64,000 nucleotides of DNA from Megamerina dolium. Taxonomy: Eukaryota > Arthropoda > Insecta > Diptera > Megamerinidae. Both the position numbers and the translations under genes were made by a program. The stretch covers positions 1,321,501 through 1,385,500 of the forward strand of contig OY978525.1 of the NCBI GenBank assembly GCA_963854835.1. The letters are read 5' to 3'. Under the pieces are notes generated by a model that made no database searches, had not been told where the DNA came from, and saw nothing but the letters and a program-made list of their open reading frames with translations. Below are positions 12,120-27,116 of this stretch, in pieces (positions within the stretch are counted from its first letter, which is position 1; each line of letters starts with the position of its first letter).

Positions 12120-13280
12120 ATAACAATTCTAAGAATCCTCAAATTTATAGCCTTCAGCTGTGCATATGGTTGTTGTGTTGTTTGACGCGCAAGGCGCGAC
12201 AATTAAATTAAAAATAATTAAAAATTATGAATATGGACAGCGTACGATGATCATTGACCCGCATGCCATTTGAATGCAATGGTAGTATGCATGCGTGACG
12301 ATAAAATGCATTCTGTGTGCGTACTTCTATACAAACAAATAATATTATATATAGTAATGTCCATAACTACGATATTTGCGTTTATGAATTCTAAATTTTT
12401 TTTTTTAATGAAAATTTATTATTATTTTTTCTTTTTTTTTTTTGCAATACGCTTTCACTGTCCAATTGGATGATTGAATCGTACAGATGCATGTCGGCTG
12501 CTGTTGGCAGTATGGCAAATTAATATGCAAGTGTGCCATAGCACATCACCATTGAAGGAAGGCTCTTCTTGACAGACGCACGAGACCATCAGTCATTGTA
12601 AATAACAGAAATATGCATTGTATCGCAAACGTTTGGATTCGCACTCGTTTATTGACCGTCCTAGTTTTGTTTCGTTTCTTATTTCGTTTCGTGCTGTTTC
12701 TTCTTCTTTTCATCTTTGATTAATAAAACATCATGCGACAAATTGCAAGATCATTGATATTATTCATTCACTTGAGACTACGAATATGTCTGTATATATA
12801 CAAATGTCTTATATATAGGACTATAAAAATATTGTCTATATAATGGATACGCCTTTTGTCGTATTGTCATTCTAAGTGAAGTTATTTTTTTTTTTAATAC
12901 AAAAATATATAAAAAATATATATTCTTGGTAAAAGTTAAAAATGCTAAAAATCATTTTGACTGATGAGATCTTATTCCTTCTTATTGTGTTTATGTACAC
13001 GGTTTTTTTTTTTTTTAAATTCACCCTTATACTTTCAGATTGACTTGGATTCTGACCTTTAGAATTTCTTTGTTTTAATTACAATTTCTTTGTTAAGTGT
13101 TAGTTAATTAATTCAATTACGCGGTCATACATAATTGTATTCATGGCCACATGAGCTCTGACATAACCTCAATGTAAAGGAAATTTAAATTAAACCAAAC
13201 ACATGTTAGTGGCAGTTGGATTAATTATGAATTTCAAACAATTGAATGGATGGATTCTTCGTTCATCGACCTTGTTGCAA
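12120..13280. promoter_or_regulatory. candidate conserved regulatory block (inferred)
   Basis: This stretch has little simple repeat and none of the TE families. It contains the near-palindromic GACGCGCAAGGCGCGAC (12184-12200) directly followed by TAAT/AATTA-rich sequence of the kind bound by homeodomain proteins. It also has an AAATTAATATGCAAG segment (12517-12531) with an octamer-like half. Near 13110-13170, mixed-composition text includes GGCCACATGAGCTCTGACA. That texture is what fly enhancers or ultraconserved blocks often look like, but conservation cannot be tested here. It could also simply be unique sequence. Confidence 0.25.
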
Positions 13281-15111
13281 GTATTAGTAGTAACGTTACT
13301 AAAATTTTAAGATAGCAAAGGAGGATAATATGAAAGCAGGAGTGAAATATGATCAAAGACATCATTCATATAATTTATTTCATTTTATTGTACATGGTAT
13401 TCTTCGATATGATGGTGTACTCTGGAAGAGTGAATATCCATTAGAAGAACCAGGCAATAGATAATAGGTTCGCATTTTGAGATTTTCAATTGTATGACGG
13501 CGAGCATAAAATATATATAGCATCTACTTGCGAAATGTTTGATTTCAATGTCCAAATAAAAAGAAGCGTAATTTAATTGTGACGAGACACGGTACAAGTG
13601 TATGATTTTTGTTTACTTCAATATAAATAATTTAAAAAATAACTGTCTCCATATACAAATTTTCTCTGTTTAGCATGCATTTGTTTATAAATATTATTTA
13701 AAACGGTTAAATACTATGTATATATTCTATACAAAAACCATATCTATATTTCTATATATTGTATACATATACTATATAAATACGCATCGCACAGGACGGG
13801 GGGCCCCTGATAATGATGCTCATACACACACAAACGTATATACACAAATTGTACGTGATGCGACATACGCATTTGTATAAAGCATTCTTTTGTGAGTGTC
13901 GACAAGCGACGCAATGATTGTCAATGATGATGATGATGATGACAGATTTCAAAATAACAAAAAACAAAACATAGAAGAACTGAAATGAAAGATTTGAAAT
14001 TGAAAAAGTCGTTAATTAACCTAAGAAAAAATCTCACACGTGTGTGCACACACATTTCTAATATGTGCATGTGTGACTATTGTAACGATGCACGTAAACA
14101 TGTTTGCACATATTTACGTATATGTGCGCATGCAATATCGTACACATGCGACAGAAGAGACGAAAGGCCAGTGTCATATAGTATTTAGGTCGCCTTTGAG
14201 TGCATCAAGTCAGACAAAGGTCCCTTCATGGTTGTTTGTTTACATCTACTACTGTATGTATGAGATGTGTTACTACCATCGCCCGCGGAAAGTGTACTTG
14301 AAATTACGATGGCGACATCATTGCGGCTATATTGCTGTTTGCCTGCCTGATGGCTGATTTAATACAACACATAGCAAACGCTCTCAAGTTACTTACTGAT
14401 TGATAAGGAGGAAAAACAAAAACAAAAGAGATTTCTTTATAGGTGAGCCTTGCTGCAATTTAATGTTTATCGCCAGTAAGAAATATCAGAAACGACTATT
14501 ATTATTCTTGTTTACGGCTGCAGGGCGCTAAATTTCGCAATAATTACTGCTACTTGAAATTTCAAGAGGCGAGACATTGCAGCAAGTCTTCTCTGTCTGC
14601 ATCGTTACTACTGCATACGCATGAACATGACATTGACAATCTGTTGACAGAAATATCCACATATACAAAATTATATTGTATGCTTCCTTTAGGAGTTCTT
14701 AAGCAGAGGAAAGTTTTATGGGATAGCACTGTTTTTGGTCTGGTGCATAACATCTTAACTTGTGATGATGAAAAGGCATATTTCAAAACATCGAAAAATT
14801 ACTAATTTTCTGAAGTTCATAGAATTTATATAAAAAATTGTTTTTTTTCGTATATTGGAATAGTTGAAAAACCAAATCTATGACAAAAGTGAGTACATTC
14901 AATAGCTATCCCTTAAAGAAAATATATTTCCAAAATATTATTAAACGCTTTGGTAAAACATTTTAAATGCAAACTTTTTTAAAATGTTTAAGGGATTCAA
15001 TTCTATGAATAAAATTTATGGCATAAAACTGTGAGTCATTGAGTCCACTAAACGAATCTGAGCTGTGAGTTAAATGAGATTTGGGAAACAAACGTTCCCT
15101 AGGCATCATTA
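13281..15111. other. no gene seen
   Basis: A GAT microsatellite lies at about 13923-13942. The segment 14160-14360 is more GC-rich than its surroundings but shows no domain in the 105-codon frame across it. Nothing else is recognised. Confidence 0.5.
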
Positions 15112-15826
15112 GGGGGGGTTGGGGGTTAAGGAATAAGCAGATTCGGAAAATAGATTTTTTTTTCATTTCCAAGACAACGAGATTGCTGCCGGGAACGTAC
15201 TTTATGGACCTGGGATTGATGATTCAGTGTATGTTACAAAAAAATTTTTTTTTTCGCACTTTTTGAGAAAAAAAACCTTCAAACGTGTTTTTATGAAAAC
15301 CAATCCATGAACACGATCCTGTAAAATCTACTCGACCGATTCTTTTCAAACTTGAAACATACTTTCTTGGTATAAAATGCCTACCCCCCCCCCCCGTTAT
15401 TTACATTTTTCCATTTTCATATTAAGGTAGTTTGCCACCTAAAAAATAGCGGAAAATTTAACGCAAAATCGCGTTTTTTACTTAAATAGGCCACGAGCTG
15501 TTGAAAAACAAAAATTATAATTCAACAATGACGGCGAGGGGAGAATTAACTCATAATTTAAGTAAATTTAACAACTTCTTTGATTTCAGATAATTCTACG
15601 CCGAGTTATCGTGTTCACCGAACAACGTATTTTTCAAAAGATGTTTTGGGAAATGCTCTGTCATCGTCTTATTTTTCAATATTTAATTACGGAAATTTAA
15701 CTAAATATTCTCTAGATAATGCTTTATAATTAAAAAAAAAGTTTGAATAAATTTGCTTAAGCTGTATCTCAGTAAAAAATCAGCGAAAAAAGTGTTTTTT
15801 ATTTCAAATTATCCCTTACTCCCCCC
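15112..15826 (+). mobile_element. TTAA-type MITE, copy 1 (~715 bp)
   Basis: G-rich inverted ends are seen: the left reads GGGGGGGTTGGGGGTTAAGG and the right, inward, GGGGGGAGTAAGGGATAA. A TTAA abuts the right end (15827-15830) and a degenerate ATTA the left. Internal text TTTATGGACCTGGGATTGAT near 15200 matches the reverse of the 55-kb copy. No coding capacity is seen. TTAA target sites are typical of piggyBac-like elements, but no transposase is present to confirm the superfamily. A 13-14 C tract lies near 15384-15397. Confidence 0.78.
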
Positions 15827-15896
15827 TTAATGATATATAATTGGCTATAAACTGTCAAAATTATCCAAAGTCTTGATAAAAACTATGTTTTGTTCA

Positions 15897-16210
15897 TTTT
15901 TAGTTAGTTCGTTAGTTTTCTGATCTATAGGTAGTCCCCGGCTGAAGCACAATTTTAATTTTGAAAATATTTTTCTTTCGAACGATATTCGCCTGTCAGC
16001 AAGCAATTGGCAATTCTTGCTGCAATAATAATGTGCCACGAAAAATCTTATAAAAAAGTTCTGTGACAAAGCTTAGAAAAAGTAATGTCACAATAGTTTT
16101 GCCATTCGGAACCAGCTAATATCAGTAGATTCTTTCTATTACTACCCAAAACGTAACAGTACTGAAAGAAAAACTTGGTTTGGAGCCTATAAGTGCCAAT
16201 TATTTATTTA
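15897..16210 (+). mobile_element. tRNA-derived SINE, copy B (head damaged)
   Basis: The body matches copies C and E: CCCCGGCTGAAGCAC, TTTCTTTCGAACG, AGCAAGCAATTGGCAATTC, then a tail ending AAGTGCCAATTATTTATTTA. Within the tRNA-like head, about 11 bases of the B-box region are missing, so internal pol III initiation should be lost. Confidence 0.8.
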
Positions 16211-19129
16211 TTTTGCTTTATTTTTAGTCTAACAAAACAACAGAAATTAAACTTCCATTATATCTAATATCACATGACTATTTGCTAAGTAAATATCAGT
16301 ACAGTTTCAGTTATGACAAATATCATTAACCGTATTATGTACTCAGTGTCAATAGCCAATACAATAGTCTGATAACAATAAAAAATGGAAAATTTTGCAA
16401 TGTAAAATTTAGTATACCATTGCCGACTGAAATTATTCAACCATTTCAATAATAAACCATTAAACAATACCATTGTTAGTTCAATGTTGTTTCTATGTAT
16501 TTAGCTATGCATGTATGTATATAGTACATATGAATATTGTTTGAAATATGAATTGGAAAATAATTATTACAAATACACCCCTGCATTCCCAATAAAAAAC
16601 CAACTGAACTCAATCGCCGAAAAATATGCTTCAAAGGAGCAATCAATAGTACAACAAAACCATGTACAATAGGCAAAATATCGTATAGCGAATAAAATAA
16701 AATAACAAGTAATAAGTGTAACAACAATAACAACAACAACATCAGTATACTTATAATAATACATATAACAAGCACAACCAGTTGAGAATGCGATGAATAA
16801 TAAGAAGAGAAACAGTAACAACAATAATTTGATACTTTTCGAAAACATATAGCGTGGAAAGTGGAAAAAAAATGACATTGACGCATTGTCATCGACTTTA
16901 CAAACATTATCGATATTTTTTTTAGAATATATATGGTACAGAAATCTGTCAAAAAATTACTAAATGGCAATATATTTGAACATTTTGTGAATAATTCGTA
17001 TGTCTCACGAAATTATTTCAAATTTTCATCGTGATAATTAGAATTTTTAAAATATTAAAAGTAATAAAAATGGTAGTGGTATCAAAAACAGAGTAGCTCT
17101 GCTTGTCAAATGTATCAGAAAGTTGTTGTTTAGTGCATTGGTCTCCTATTCGTAAATCGGCGATTCAATTCCGTTCTAAAACTCAGCTTCATCTTTTGCA
17201 TAAATCAGCTGTGGCAAGTAGATGGTAACTCCTTCCATATTAAGTAATTGCCATGAAAGTATTGCAAGAATATTGTTTATGAAATTAAATGCTGTGCTCA
17301 ACGTTGTACTATTTATATTCCCTAACATTATCGGTACATATCACTAATGATATTATCATCACATGCGTGCCATTTCCATTTAGGTACACGTACAATATAA
17401 GAATACAAAATGTCTGTAGATATTTACTTTTACAGATACAAGTAGATATGCCCGTTCAAGTTAGTCATATATAAAATTAAATTCAAAACACATTCAAAAG
17501 TTCACATCGCATACACTATACTTTGATATGTAACCTGTATAGCATCCCTTAAAATATCTTCCAGCAATCTTATTGAACCCATCACCCGTTGTACGAGTAT
17601 TAGCACCTACAAAGTTTACGATATTGCTAAAAGTATGTAGTGTAGGTATGCTGATGCTGGTAATGGTGGTGGTGGTGATGATGGTGGTTACGGTGGATGT
17701 GGTGGCTAGAGGTTAGATGGTGTGATACAATGTTATTGTATTTCCATAAGCTTCATATTCACAACAATTGTGATCTAATTTTGGAGATAGGCGAATAATG
17801 TGTATGCCAATTCGTAAGATGTTGTATTGATTTATTTTTGCCCCATCGATAATCATAAAAACAACAAGAATAATAAAATGCACACACAAGAAGAAGGAGG
17901 ACAAAAAAAAAAGGGAAAAAAGAAGTAAAAGTATTTCTTTTACAAAAAATTAAAAGTAAAAATAGCTCATCTTTGTCCTTGCGAAATTTTGTTTGCCCAT
18001 CTAAATGCATACTCGTACTCGTACACTCGAAAAATATTCAAACGAAGAACAGCAGACGAAAAATAGAACAACTCTGATGAAAGTGAACGAATACGATAAC
18101 AATGAGAACAATACATTAACAGTCGACAACAAATATGTAAGCAGTAGCAGTACAATGAGCTTGATAAAATCGCCTTCGCGAATTTGCTTGCATCCTTCAT
18201 GTAAGCTTCTCTTCACATCTACACGCGGCGGTACTTAAAAATCTCTTAGTTTGTGTGTGTATGTATGTATCAAGTGGATAACAAAAAGTGAAATATAATG
18301 AAAAATAAACAAAAATATGTTAGCAATAATAAATACAAACAATAAACAATACTTATAAAATGCCAAAAAGAAAAAAAAAAGTTATAATAATAAATAATAA
18401 CAATAAATAGTAGTAAATATAAAATTCTCAACCAAATTACAATAATAATCATTTCATAGAAGCGAATCGTTTACCTATATTTTGAAAATCCGATTAAAAT
18501 ATAACCATGAACAGCAATTTCTCCAATCAGCGATCCACTTTGCTGCTTATTAAAAACTACTTATGAACAAAACTCGACTGCTACTTTCGTCTGCTCATAA
18601 TACACGACCATATAAATCCAATACGTTGAGTTAGTTATATACGATACGTACTTATTTATCGAGTTCATCTCCGTCATCTTCTACTCAGAGTGTATAGTGT
18701 ATGTAAAGGAAAAAGTTGAATAATAGTTTAATGGAAATTGATGGATTTATATTGTTCGGAATTGCTTGAAGGATGTATTGTAATAATGTATGCACTATGC
18801 TTGTACGTATATATATGGACGTACGTACGTACGTACTACCATCGTGGTATATTATATAGCGACACTATGAGCTGATGAATAAACGATTAAGATGTGTATA
18901 AGCAAGTTAATTGCCAGTGTTAACTCATTTAATAAGATAAGTTTCTATTAAAAGAAAATCTGCTGATAATTGAACCATGATCGCACTATTTAAACTTATT
19001 ATAATCTACTCTCAAAGAATCATGGGTATATTGAGTTTTTGGTCTTTCGTTTTTAGCATCTGTAAGCATAGATGGCAGATATGCGAAAATATATATAAGT
19101 ATTATTGATCAGAATCAAGATCTGACTGT
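16211..19129. other. no gene seen; tRNA-like scrap and simple repeats
   Basis: At about 17120-17185 a B-box-like GATTCAATTCC and tRNA-head-like text suggest another very old SINE, not assigned. A GGT-rich stretch lies near 17658-17706 and an ACGT run at about 18819-18835. The 164-codon minus frame at 16476-16970 is built on CAA/AAT-type sequence and has no domain. Confidence 0.45.
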
Positions 19130-19330
19130 CTGTTCACACTATAACTGAGGCAATTATTTATATAGCGTTTGAGCTGAAAATTGATACATCAGATTCTTTT
19201 CACAAATAAACAAACGACTTTGTGAATGGTAAAAATCGAATGGAAACAACACCGACCTTCCATACAAAAGTATGTTGTGTGTTTCCATATATTGCGAGCG
19301 AAAGTGTAAAATTAAACATCAACTCGGTAC
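19130..19330 (-). repeat. ~150-bp-monomer dispersed repeat, diverged
   Basis: On the minus strand it carries ACTTTTGTATGGAAGGTCGG and TTCCATTCGATTTTTACC blocks, matching the 34.5- and 53.1-kb arrays. About one and a half monomers are visible. Confidence 0.55.
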
Positions 19331-19374
19331 TCATCATATATCGTTATTTTTAAATTTTTTTTATTTCCTTTAAA

Positions 19375-19700
19375 ACTCCTCTAAGGAGCATAGGGCTTCT
19401 ACAAGACATTTCCAAGTATTTCTATCTTTAGCTGCTATTTTTGCGTCGACCCATGTGATGTTGCAAGTCATAAGTTCCTCTGATTCACTGATCATCTCCA
19501 TGTATTCTTCGGTCATCGACGTTTTCTGTTCTCTTGCGCGTTCCACTCCAAAGCCATTCGCGTGATGCTGTTAGATGGTTTTCGCAGAGTATGGCCCAAT
19601 CATTTCCATTTTCTTCGCTTTACTTGGCGGAGTATGGGTTCTTCGCCAGTGATTTTTCAAAGGTCTTCATTGCTGATGGTATTAGGCCAGAATATACTGC
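19375..19700 (-). pseudogene. LINE reverse-transcriptase C-terminal relic, second family
   Basis: The minus-strand translation shows a conserved LINE C-terminal pattern broken by stops. Pieces in order are ITGEEPILRQVKRRKWK, LGHTLRKPSNSITRMALEW and PKNTWR. After a frameshift come ITWVDAKIAAKDRNTWKCLV and EALCSLEEF, then a natural stop near 19375. At least five in-frame stops are present, so it is long dead. It differs from the 3.6-kb family. The 155-codon plus-strand frame at 19534-20001 is an antisense shadow that continues into a neighbouring repeat. Confidence 0.82.
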
Positions 19701-19705
19701 ATATA

Positions 19706-19729
19706 TTTCGCAAACATTTGTTTGCGAAA
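19706..19729. repeat. perfect 10-bp inverted repeat with 4-base loop
   Basis: TTTCGCAAAC, ATTT, GTTTGCGAAA. It sits at the edge of the LINE relic. It has no T-run or other context to suggest a terminator. Confidence 0.85.
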
Positions 19730-19769
19730 TGGATGCATTTGTTATCGTTATATCATTCTATTCACCACT

Positions 19770-20010
19770 AATGGACATATTCGAAAATGGACTATATTGG
19801 TTAGAATCCACGTCTGCCTCCTTTCGTAGGCATGTTTTCACATTTTTCACACGAAAATATAAAGTTATGAAGCTGAAACTCGATACATTCGACTATAGTG
19901 GGTTGTGTAAAGGCACAAGTTCAAAAAACGAGCGGAATATGAAGAAAACCATGCTCACTTCCCATACAAAAGTATTTTCACGACTGTGCTCGAATATTTA
20001 AAGCAATAGG
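19770..20010 (-). repeat. ~150-bp-monomer dispersed repeat, diverged
   Basis: Minus-strand monomers with AGTTTCAGCTTCATAACTTT and TTTTGTATGGGAAGTGAGC blocks belong to the family seen at 485, 34530 and 53120. A further scrap may follow the SINE at 20380-20500. Confidence 0.55.
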
Positions 20011-20022
20011 AGTGAAGTTGTG

Positions 20023-20349
20023 GGTGCCGTGGCTGAGTGGTTAGTATGTTGGCCTTTTGATCTGTAGGCCGTTGGTTCAAATTTCATATCGAAAAGATTT
20101 TTCTTTTCTGTCGGCAAGCAATTGGCAATTCATCCGCCAGTAACAATTTGGCATGGAAAAGTTTCTAAAAGAACTCTGCGACAAAAGCTCAGAAAAAGTG
20201 ATGTCGCAAGAATTCTGCCGTTCAGAACCGGCTTAAATAAGTAGGTCCCTTCTAATACTGTCCAAAATTTAACACGCACAACAGTAATGGAAGAGAAGCT
20301 GCCCAACGAGCATTTCGGGGCTTTAAGTGCCACATATTTATTTTTTTTT
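20023..20349 (+). mobile_element. tRNA-derived SINE, copy C (nearly complete)
   Basis: The tRNA-like head has an A-box region GTGGCTGAGTGGTTAGTATG and a B-box-like GTTGGTTCAAATTTC. The family body follows (CGGCAAGCAATTGGCAATTC), then a tail AAGTGCCACATATTTATTTT ending in T-rich sequence. Flanks carry a near-perfect target duplication: AGTGAAGTTG at 20011-20020 and AGTGAAGCTTG at 20353-20363. The minus-strand 79-codon frame across it is an artefact. Confidence 0.88.
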
Positions 20350-20689
20350 AGAAGTGAAGCTTGGCACATACGATTATTTCTATTAAAATATGGTTTATTG
20401 GTGAAAACTATGACTATCTTCCATACAAAACTATTTTACTCTGTTTCTTACATGGTATAAGGCATCTAAATTTTGATAATACAGAAGGTAGACTTAGTAA
20501 ATTAAAAAAATAATTTTTTTTGAGAGATAAATATTGAGAAAGATTTAGAAAGTCACCGCTTTATAGTTAGAGCGTGTGAGATTTCTAAATAAATTAGTAA
20601 GTATGCCTTTCAATGGAAACCATAAGTATTTGAGGATTAAATATTTTGCTTACCTACTAGCATTACACCATTCACCATTTTTCGCTGAC

Positions 20690-20900
20690 TGCTTCTTTGA
20701 TCTCAATTTACCATTGAATCGAAAATTCAATTTTTCTCTTCGTCGATTTCTAACTGCTTGACGCTGTATCTTTCATTCGGTCAATATGACCGAGCCACAT
20801 GGTAGGCGATACAAGAACTTTTGGACTATATTCCGAAAGCAGCATTCTTGTGAGATCACTTTCTTTCTAAAAACTTCTTCAGAGACAATTTTTACCACCA
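20690..20900 (-). pseudogene. LINE C-terminal relic, short
   Basis: The minus strand gives MWLGHIDRMKDTASSS, the common LINE motif W-L-G-H-x-x-R-M, with stops shortly after. Upstream text (EEVFRKKVI-like) fits the same region. It is too short to assign to a family. Confidence 0.6.

Positions 20901-22607
<1,707 letters not shown>

Positions 22608-22657
<50 letters not shown>
22608..22657. repeat. 50-bp (TA)n array
   Basis: An uninterrupted TA dinucleotide run about 550 bp downstream of the larger array. Confidence 0.95.
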
Positions 22658-22659
<2 letters not shown>

Positions 22660-23459
22660 TCTGTATGCGGGTATCTAGTTTATTTGAATAGTTTTATTCA
22701 AGTAAATAAAAACTAAACAAGAAAATCCGATAAAAAATACTACCTAGCCATCACTAACACAATGAAATGAAACCAAAAACAAAGGGTCAAAATTAGACAC
22801 TAATTGTTTGCAAATATGGAAGTATTGCTGTTGTAACTTTCCATACTAATTTTGCATGCAGCTGTTGACAATGTATATTCGACTCCTTATAGCAATATAC
22901 AATTTGTTGAGATCACTGATAAGTCCTCGATGAAATGTAACATTTTTCTTCTCCCCAACATTTTCCACAAACAGTCCTTAGGGGATTTTTCCGACAAAAT
23001 TCACGATATTATGAAATTCGACTTCAGAGCTCCCATAAAAAATATATCTGACTATCCATTAGTTTTTTCATCAAAATATTTTATCACCTATTGTCATCGA
23101 TCAATGCTGCGTTCGTAAAAAATCAACTTAAAATATTTGAAAAATTACCAAAAAGGACATGACTACCAGAGAACTGTAGAGGAATGGTTTCACCAGTTCA
23201 ATAATTTTGACGAACATATTTACCATTTATCTCCACTCTGAAAATCAATACGGAAATCCATAATTACCCAGGAATTGATTTTAGAGCAACCAAATATGAG
23301 GCCCATGACCATTTATCTTTCTTCCCCTTCACTCTTTTGCAACTTTATGACACGAAACGTTCTATTTTGTAGTTAAATCGAATATTTTTAGACTATGATA
23401 ACTAGAATTCGAGTTGAAAAATTGTCTCCCATATATTGGGAAGCCACCTTAGTATACAC
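22658..23459. other. no gene seen
   Basis: No supported gene. The 88-codon frame at 22852-23118 has no domain. CATACTAATTTTGC-like text near 22840 may be repeat-derived. Confidence 0.45.
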
Positions 23460-23660
23460 CCGTGTAGATTCGATTTAAAAAAGCTCAATTGGAATCTTGT
23501 ATTATTGCCACATCCACTACATTCACCAGATTGTGTTTCCCTTCAAAATTTAACTGCTTTGAAACAATAAACATGTTCCTTTGGATGAATATTCACGACG
23601 AATGGCCTGTCAAAATCTGCATGGATGCCTTGATAAAATTAGATAGAATGTTGTGAAAAA
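23460..23660 (+). pseudogene. mariner transposase relic (second/third acidic region)
   Basis: The plus strand reads KLNWNLVLLPHPLHSPDC, corresponding to the mariner stretch before the third catalytic aspartate (LxWxxLPHPPYSPDLAPSD). The aspartate motif itself has decayed. Downstream text (SLQNLTALKQ, stop) continues in the expected order. No ends are recognisable. Confidence 0.65.
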
Positions 23661-24800
23661 ATATTTTTAGTTTTTCTTGGTGAATTACGTTACGATCAAT
23701 ATTGGCACTATTGGAATAATTATATTATTCAAATACGAACACCAGAACTCGTTTGACATCATCTTTTATGAGCTTTGAAGAGAAACTCAAATGGTGGTCT
23801 TGCCTGTTGAAATGACAGACAATAGATTAGAAGAGAGTTACTATTGTACGCTGGTTCATTAGAATATTTTGAAACAGTCCAACTTCCTACGTAAAATAAT
23901 AACTGAATTGAAAAAAATCACGTATATGTGTGAAGATATGCGTAATAAATTTTATTACAAAATCTAGGTGGAAAACAGACATAGTCGATCGCCTACGACT
24001 GCATTGTGCTCCCTTGTGCAAGCCCTTGACTATTTAAGTCTACCCACATGTGCTTGTAAATGCATATATGTACATATTGAAATTCATAAAAACAAAAACC
24101 ATCAATACCAACACCCACCATAGGTCAAAAGTTTCTAAACGAGTCGGTTATCATGCAAGCTGGCTGGCTGGCTGGCTGGCAAGCTGACTGACTGACCATT
24201 TAGCCGCATCTAATGAAATGCATTGTGATGATACGCGCGCCAAACAATAATATGAAATCATATCGAATTTGTATGAGATTATGTGTGTACTATGTATTTT
24301 TGTGTATGTGGATAATTTCAATTTTAGTTCTTGTTTGTTTTGCTGAGCTGCATTTGTGTGTTTTGATGTAAATGTTGTAGACATGCGGCCATACATGATC
24401 ATACTACAATATGCATATGAATGTATTTGTATGGATATATAAATCTACGTATATGTATTTTTGTACAATAGAATAACGATAGCATATGGCTCACTAAGTG
24501 TCACTCCCACCAACAAATCGAAAAAAGCAAAGTAAAATATTTTATTTCATAGCTTTTATGATATTCACTGCCACAAAAGCTAATGTTATCACAAAAACAA
24601 AAAAAAAAAAAGAAAAGAAAGAAAAAATCAACAATAACAACAATAAAAACAAGAACAACAATAACAACTAATAGCAGTATTATTTACCGCTCGTATCTAC
24701 TATATTCTACTCGTATTTATGTAGTTTGAAAATATTGTGTTTTAGCCATGGTAGCAGCGACAACAATTCACACATGCTTTGGTGTTGGCCTCGGAAACAG

Positions 24801-24834
<34 letters not shown>

Positions 24835-24880
24835 AATATAACAACCAAAACAAAAATTAAAACCAAAAAATGGCACTTGT

Positions 24881-24912
<32 letters not shown>

Positions 24913-25233
24913 GTAGAAGTGTGTTGATGTGCACATCTACATATATGGTTTTTTTTCATATGTATGTTTATAAGCTATGGTCCAACAACAAATGCATAGA
25001 GCTGAAAACTGCACATTCAAATACATAGGTACATCCATAATATCCACATACACTCACGCAATCATGCACAAATGGAGTTAAATCGCAAAAGTACCACTGT
25101 TGATGGTAGTAGAAACTTTTAGCATAACCACACAACTACACAGTACAACATTCAAATGTATGTACAGTGCTGTAGTTCAAATTGTGTTTGCGTAAATACA
25201 CTTATATAACCATATGTAGATATGCATATATAT

Positions 25234-25266
<33 letters not shown>

Positions 25267-27116
25267 ATTATGATCGGAAATGCATAGTTTCATAGAACAA
25301 AACGAGTGGCTTTGCTTGCCAATTTGCGAACATACTCATAGAAGACCAACGACAACCGACAACCGACGGCGACCGAACGACCGACGACACCCACCAACAC
25401 GCATAATTCCCATGCCAATGTAAAATGGAGCAACAACAACAACAACTGAACCAATAAAGAGTTCAACAACAAAACAACAACAATAAAGACGAGCATTAAC
25501 ACTCTGCACATAAAAGTGACGGGGACAAAGAGTTAGAAGCAAGAGCAGGAGAAGAGGAACACGAGAGCAGCAAAAAAAAAAAAAATGGAAAACGAACAAC
25601 AACAACAACAACAAAGTGAAGCAATGGCAGTTTTCAGATTTGACCTTCTCCATATGTAGTATAGCATGCGTTCACATGTACAAACATATACGTATGTTAT
25701 ATGTTCGTACACATATGTATGTACTTGTATGTGTTTCCTGCAAGTGCATTTCCGCTAACCAAAAATGAATGCGATTGTCTTTGGCACATTGAAAAATGCT
25801 TCAACAAGGGCGACTTCATTCAAATGTTACCGAAAACACATCAACTCAACCACCATCACCACTAACATGAGCCATTCAAATTGTTGTCTCTCTAACAAAC
25901 CCACGCAATCCAAAAAAGTCACACTGAAAATATGCAAGTGTTCATATACACATACATTTATGTATTTACATATGTACATATGTATTGGTATGCATTATTG
26001 CCACCATCAGGCTCATACTTTTTATATATGTAGATAGGTAGAGGTACTCGTACATTGTGCTATGGTGCAATTAGAGTCAGATCGATTGGATGGGTTGTAA
26101 TGAACCAACGTTTCATTTGGGGGCAACCGTTATTGAAAGCAATTGCTAGCGACTTACAAAATTTTCAATTGCTGCAACTCGGATCAAAATAAGCAGCTTT
26201 AAATGTGGTGATCATCCCTTTTTTTGTGTAGTAATAGAAGAGGTGGAAGATGGAATGATGGTGATGATATTCTAACTATCTACGGTGTAAATATGATTGA
26301 TGTAATTGTGTTGTTTTATGACGCCTTTTGTTGTTGTTTATATTGTTGTAATTCTAAAATATACTAGGTATATTTTTAATTTTGTCAATTGACGCAAAAT
26401 TGAACCATCATAATGTGCAAAAATCAAATAATCTAAATTTTGATGTGACGTAAATGTAATTAGCGATGAAATGAGGAACTAAAATTTCACTTCTAAACTT
26501 TTATTTAGAACTGTGACTGAGGCAGCGTAGACTTTTGTGGAAATACTCTGTAGCAATATTTTAGATACTGATACTGCTCAATTAATTAAACAATTTAGTA
26601 ATCAATATATGTTTCAAGAAATATCATCAAAAATTTGCTTGAAGATCTAACACTTGTCATCACAAACACTTATCCGATATAATATTTGACAGTTATAGAA
26701 CGCAAACGCATAGCATACTTCAGCATCAACTACAGCTTCGACTTTGACAAAATCCACTGACAGCTACAGCGTATGCGCCCACTGATTTCATCAATAACTT
26801 ACACAAAAAATAAACGCCACTAACAAATGACAATAGCTTTCAGCTATCAATATATCGGCACTCAAGGTTGCATTTTGAGACCAAAGTAGAGTTAACATTA
26901 GCAATTTGCGGACAAAGTTGAATTGTTCGCAAAAGAATATGACACTATGAACATCATCCATTATAAAAGCTTAATTGTTGAGAAAATTTTGATGCAATAC
27001 TGTCACAGCACCAAATATGACGTTATTACACCCAAATTCATTATCAAACTTATCATTTTTTCAATGGAAAAATACATTAGCTCAAAAACTATATAGATTG
27101 ATAAAAAAAAATAAAT
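23661..27116. other. no gene seen; many microsatellites
   Basis: Simple repeats include GGCT (24160-24180), CAA (24800-24832), ATAC (24881-24905), TG (25237-25264), and CAA runs near 25435-25445 and 25598-25615. The 105- and 90-codon frames here are derived from these and from chance. The stretch 26100-26210 is mixed-composition unique sequence with no coding signal. Confidence 0.5.

Noticed and set aside
16476..16970. 164-codon minus frame with L/V/I runs
   Set aside because: The hydrophobic runs are CAA/AAT-type repeats read in antisense; two overlapping frames show the same effect.
17658..17706. Glycine-rich coding exon
   Set aside because: A GGT-type microsatellite with a stop immediately upstream and downstream; too short.
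19534..20001. 155-codon plus frame
   Set aside because: Antisense to a LINE relic, then runs into the ~150-bp repeat; no domain.
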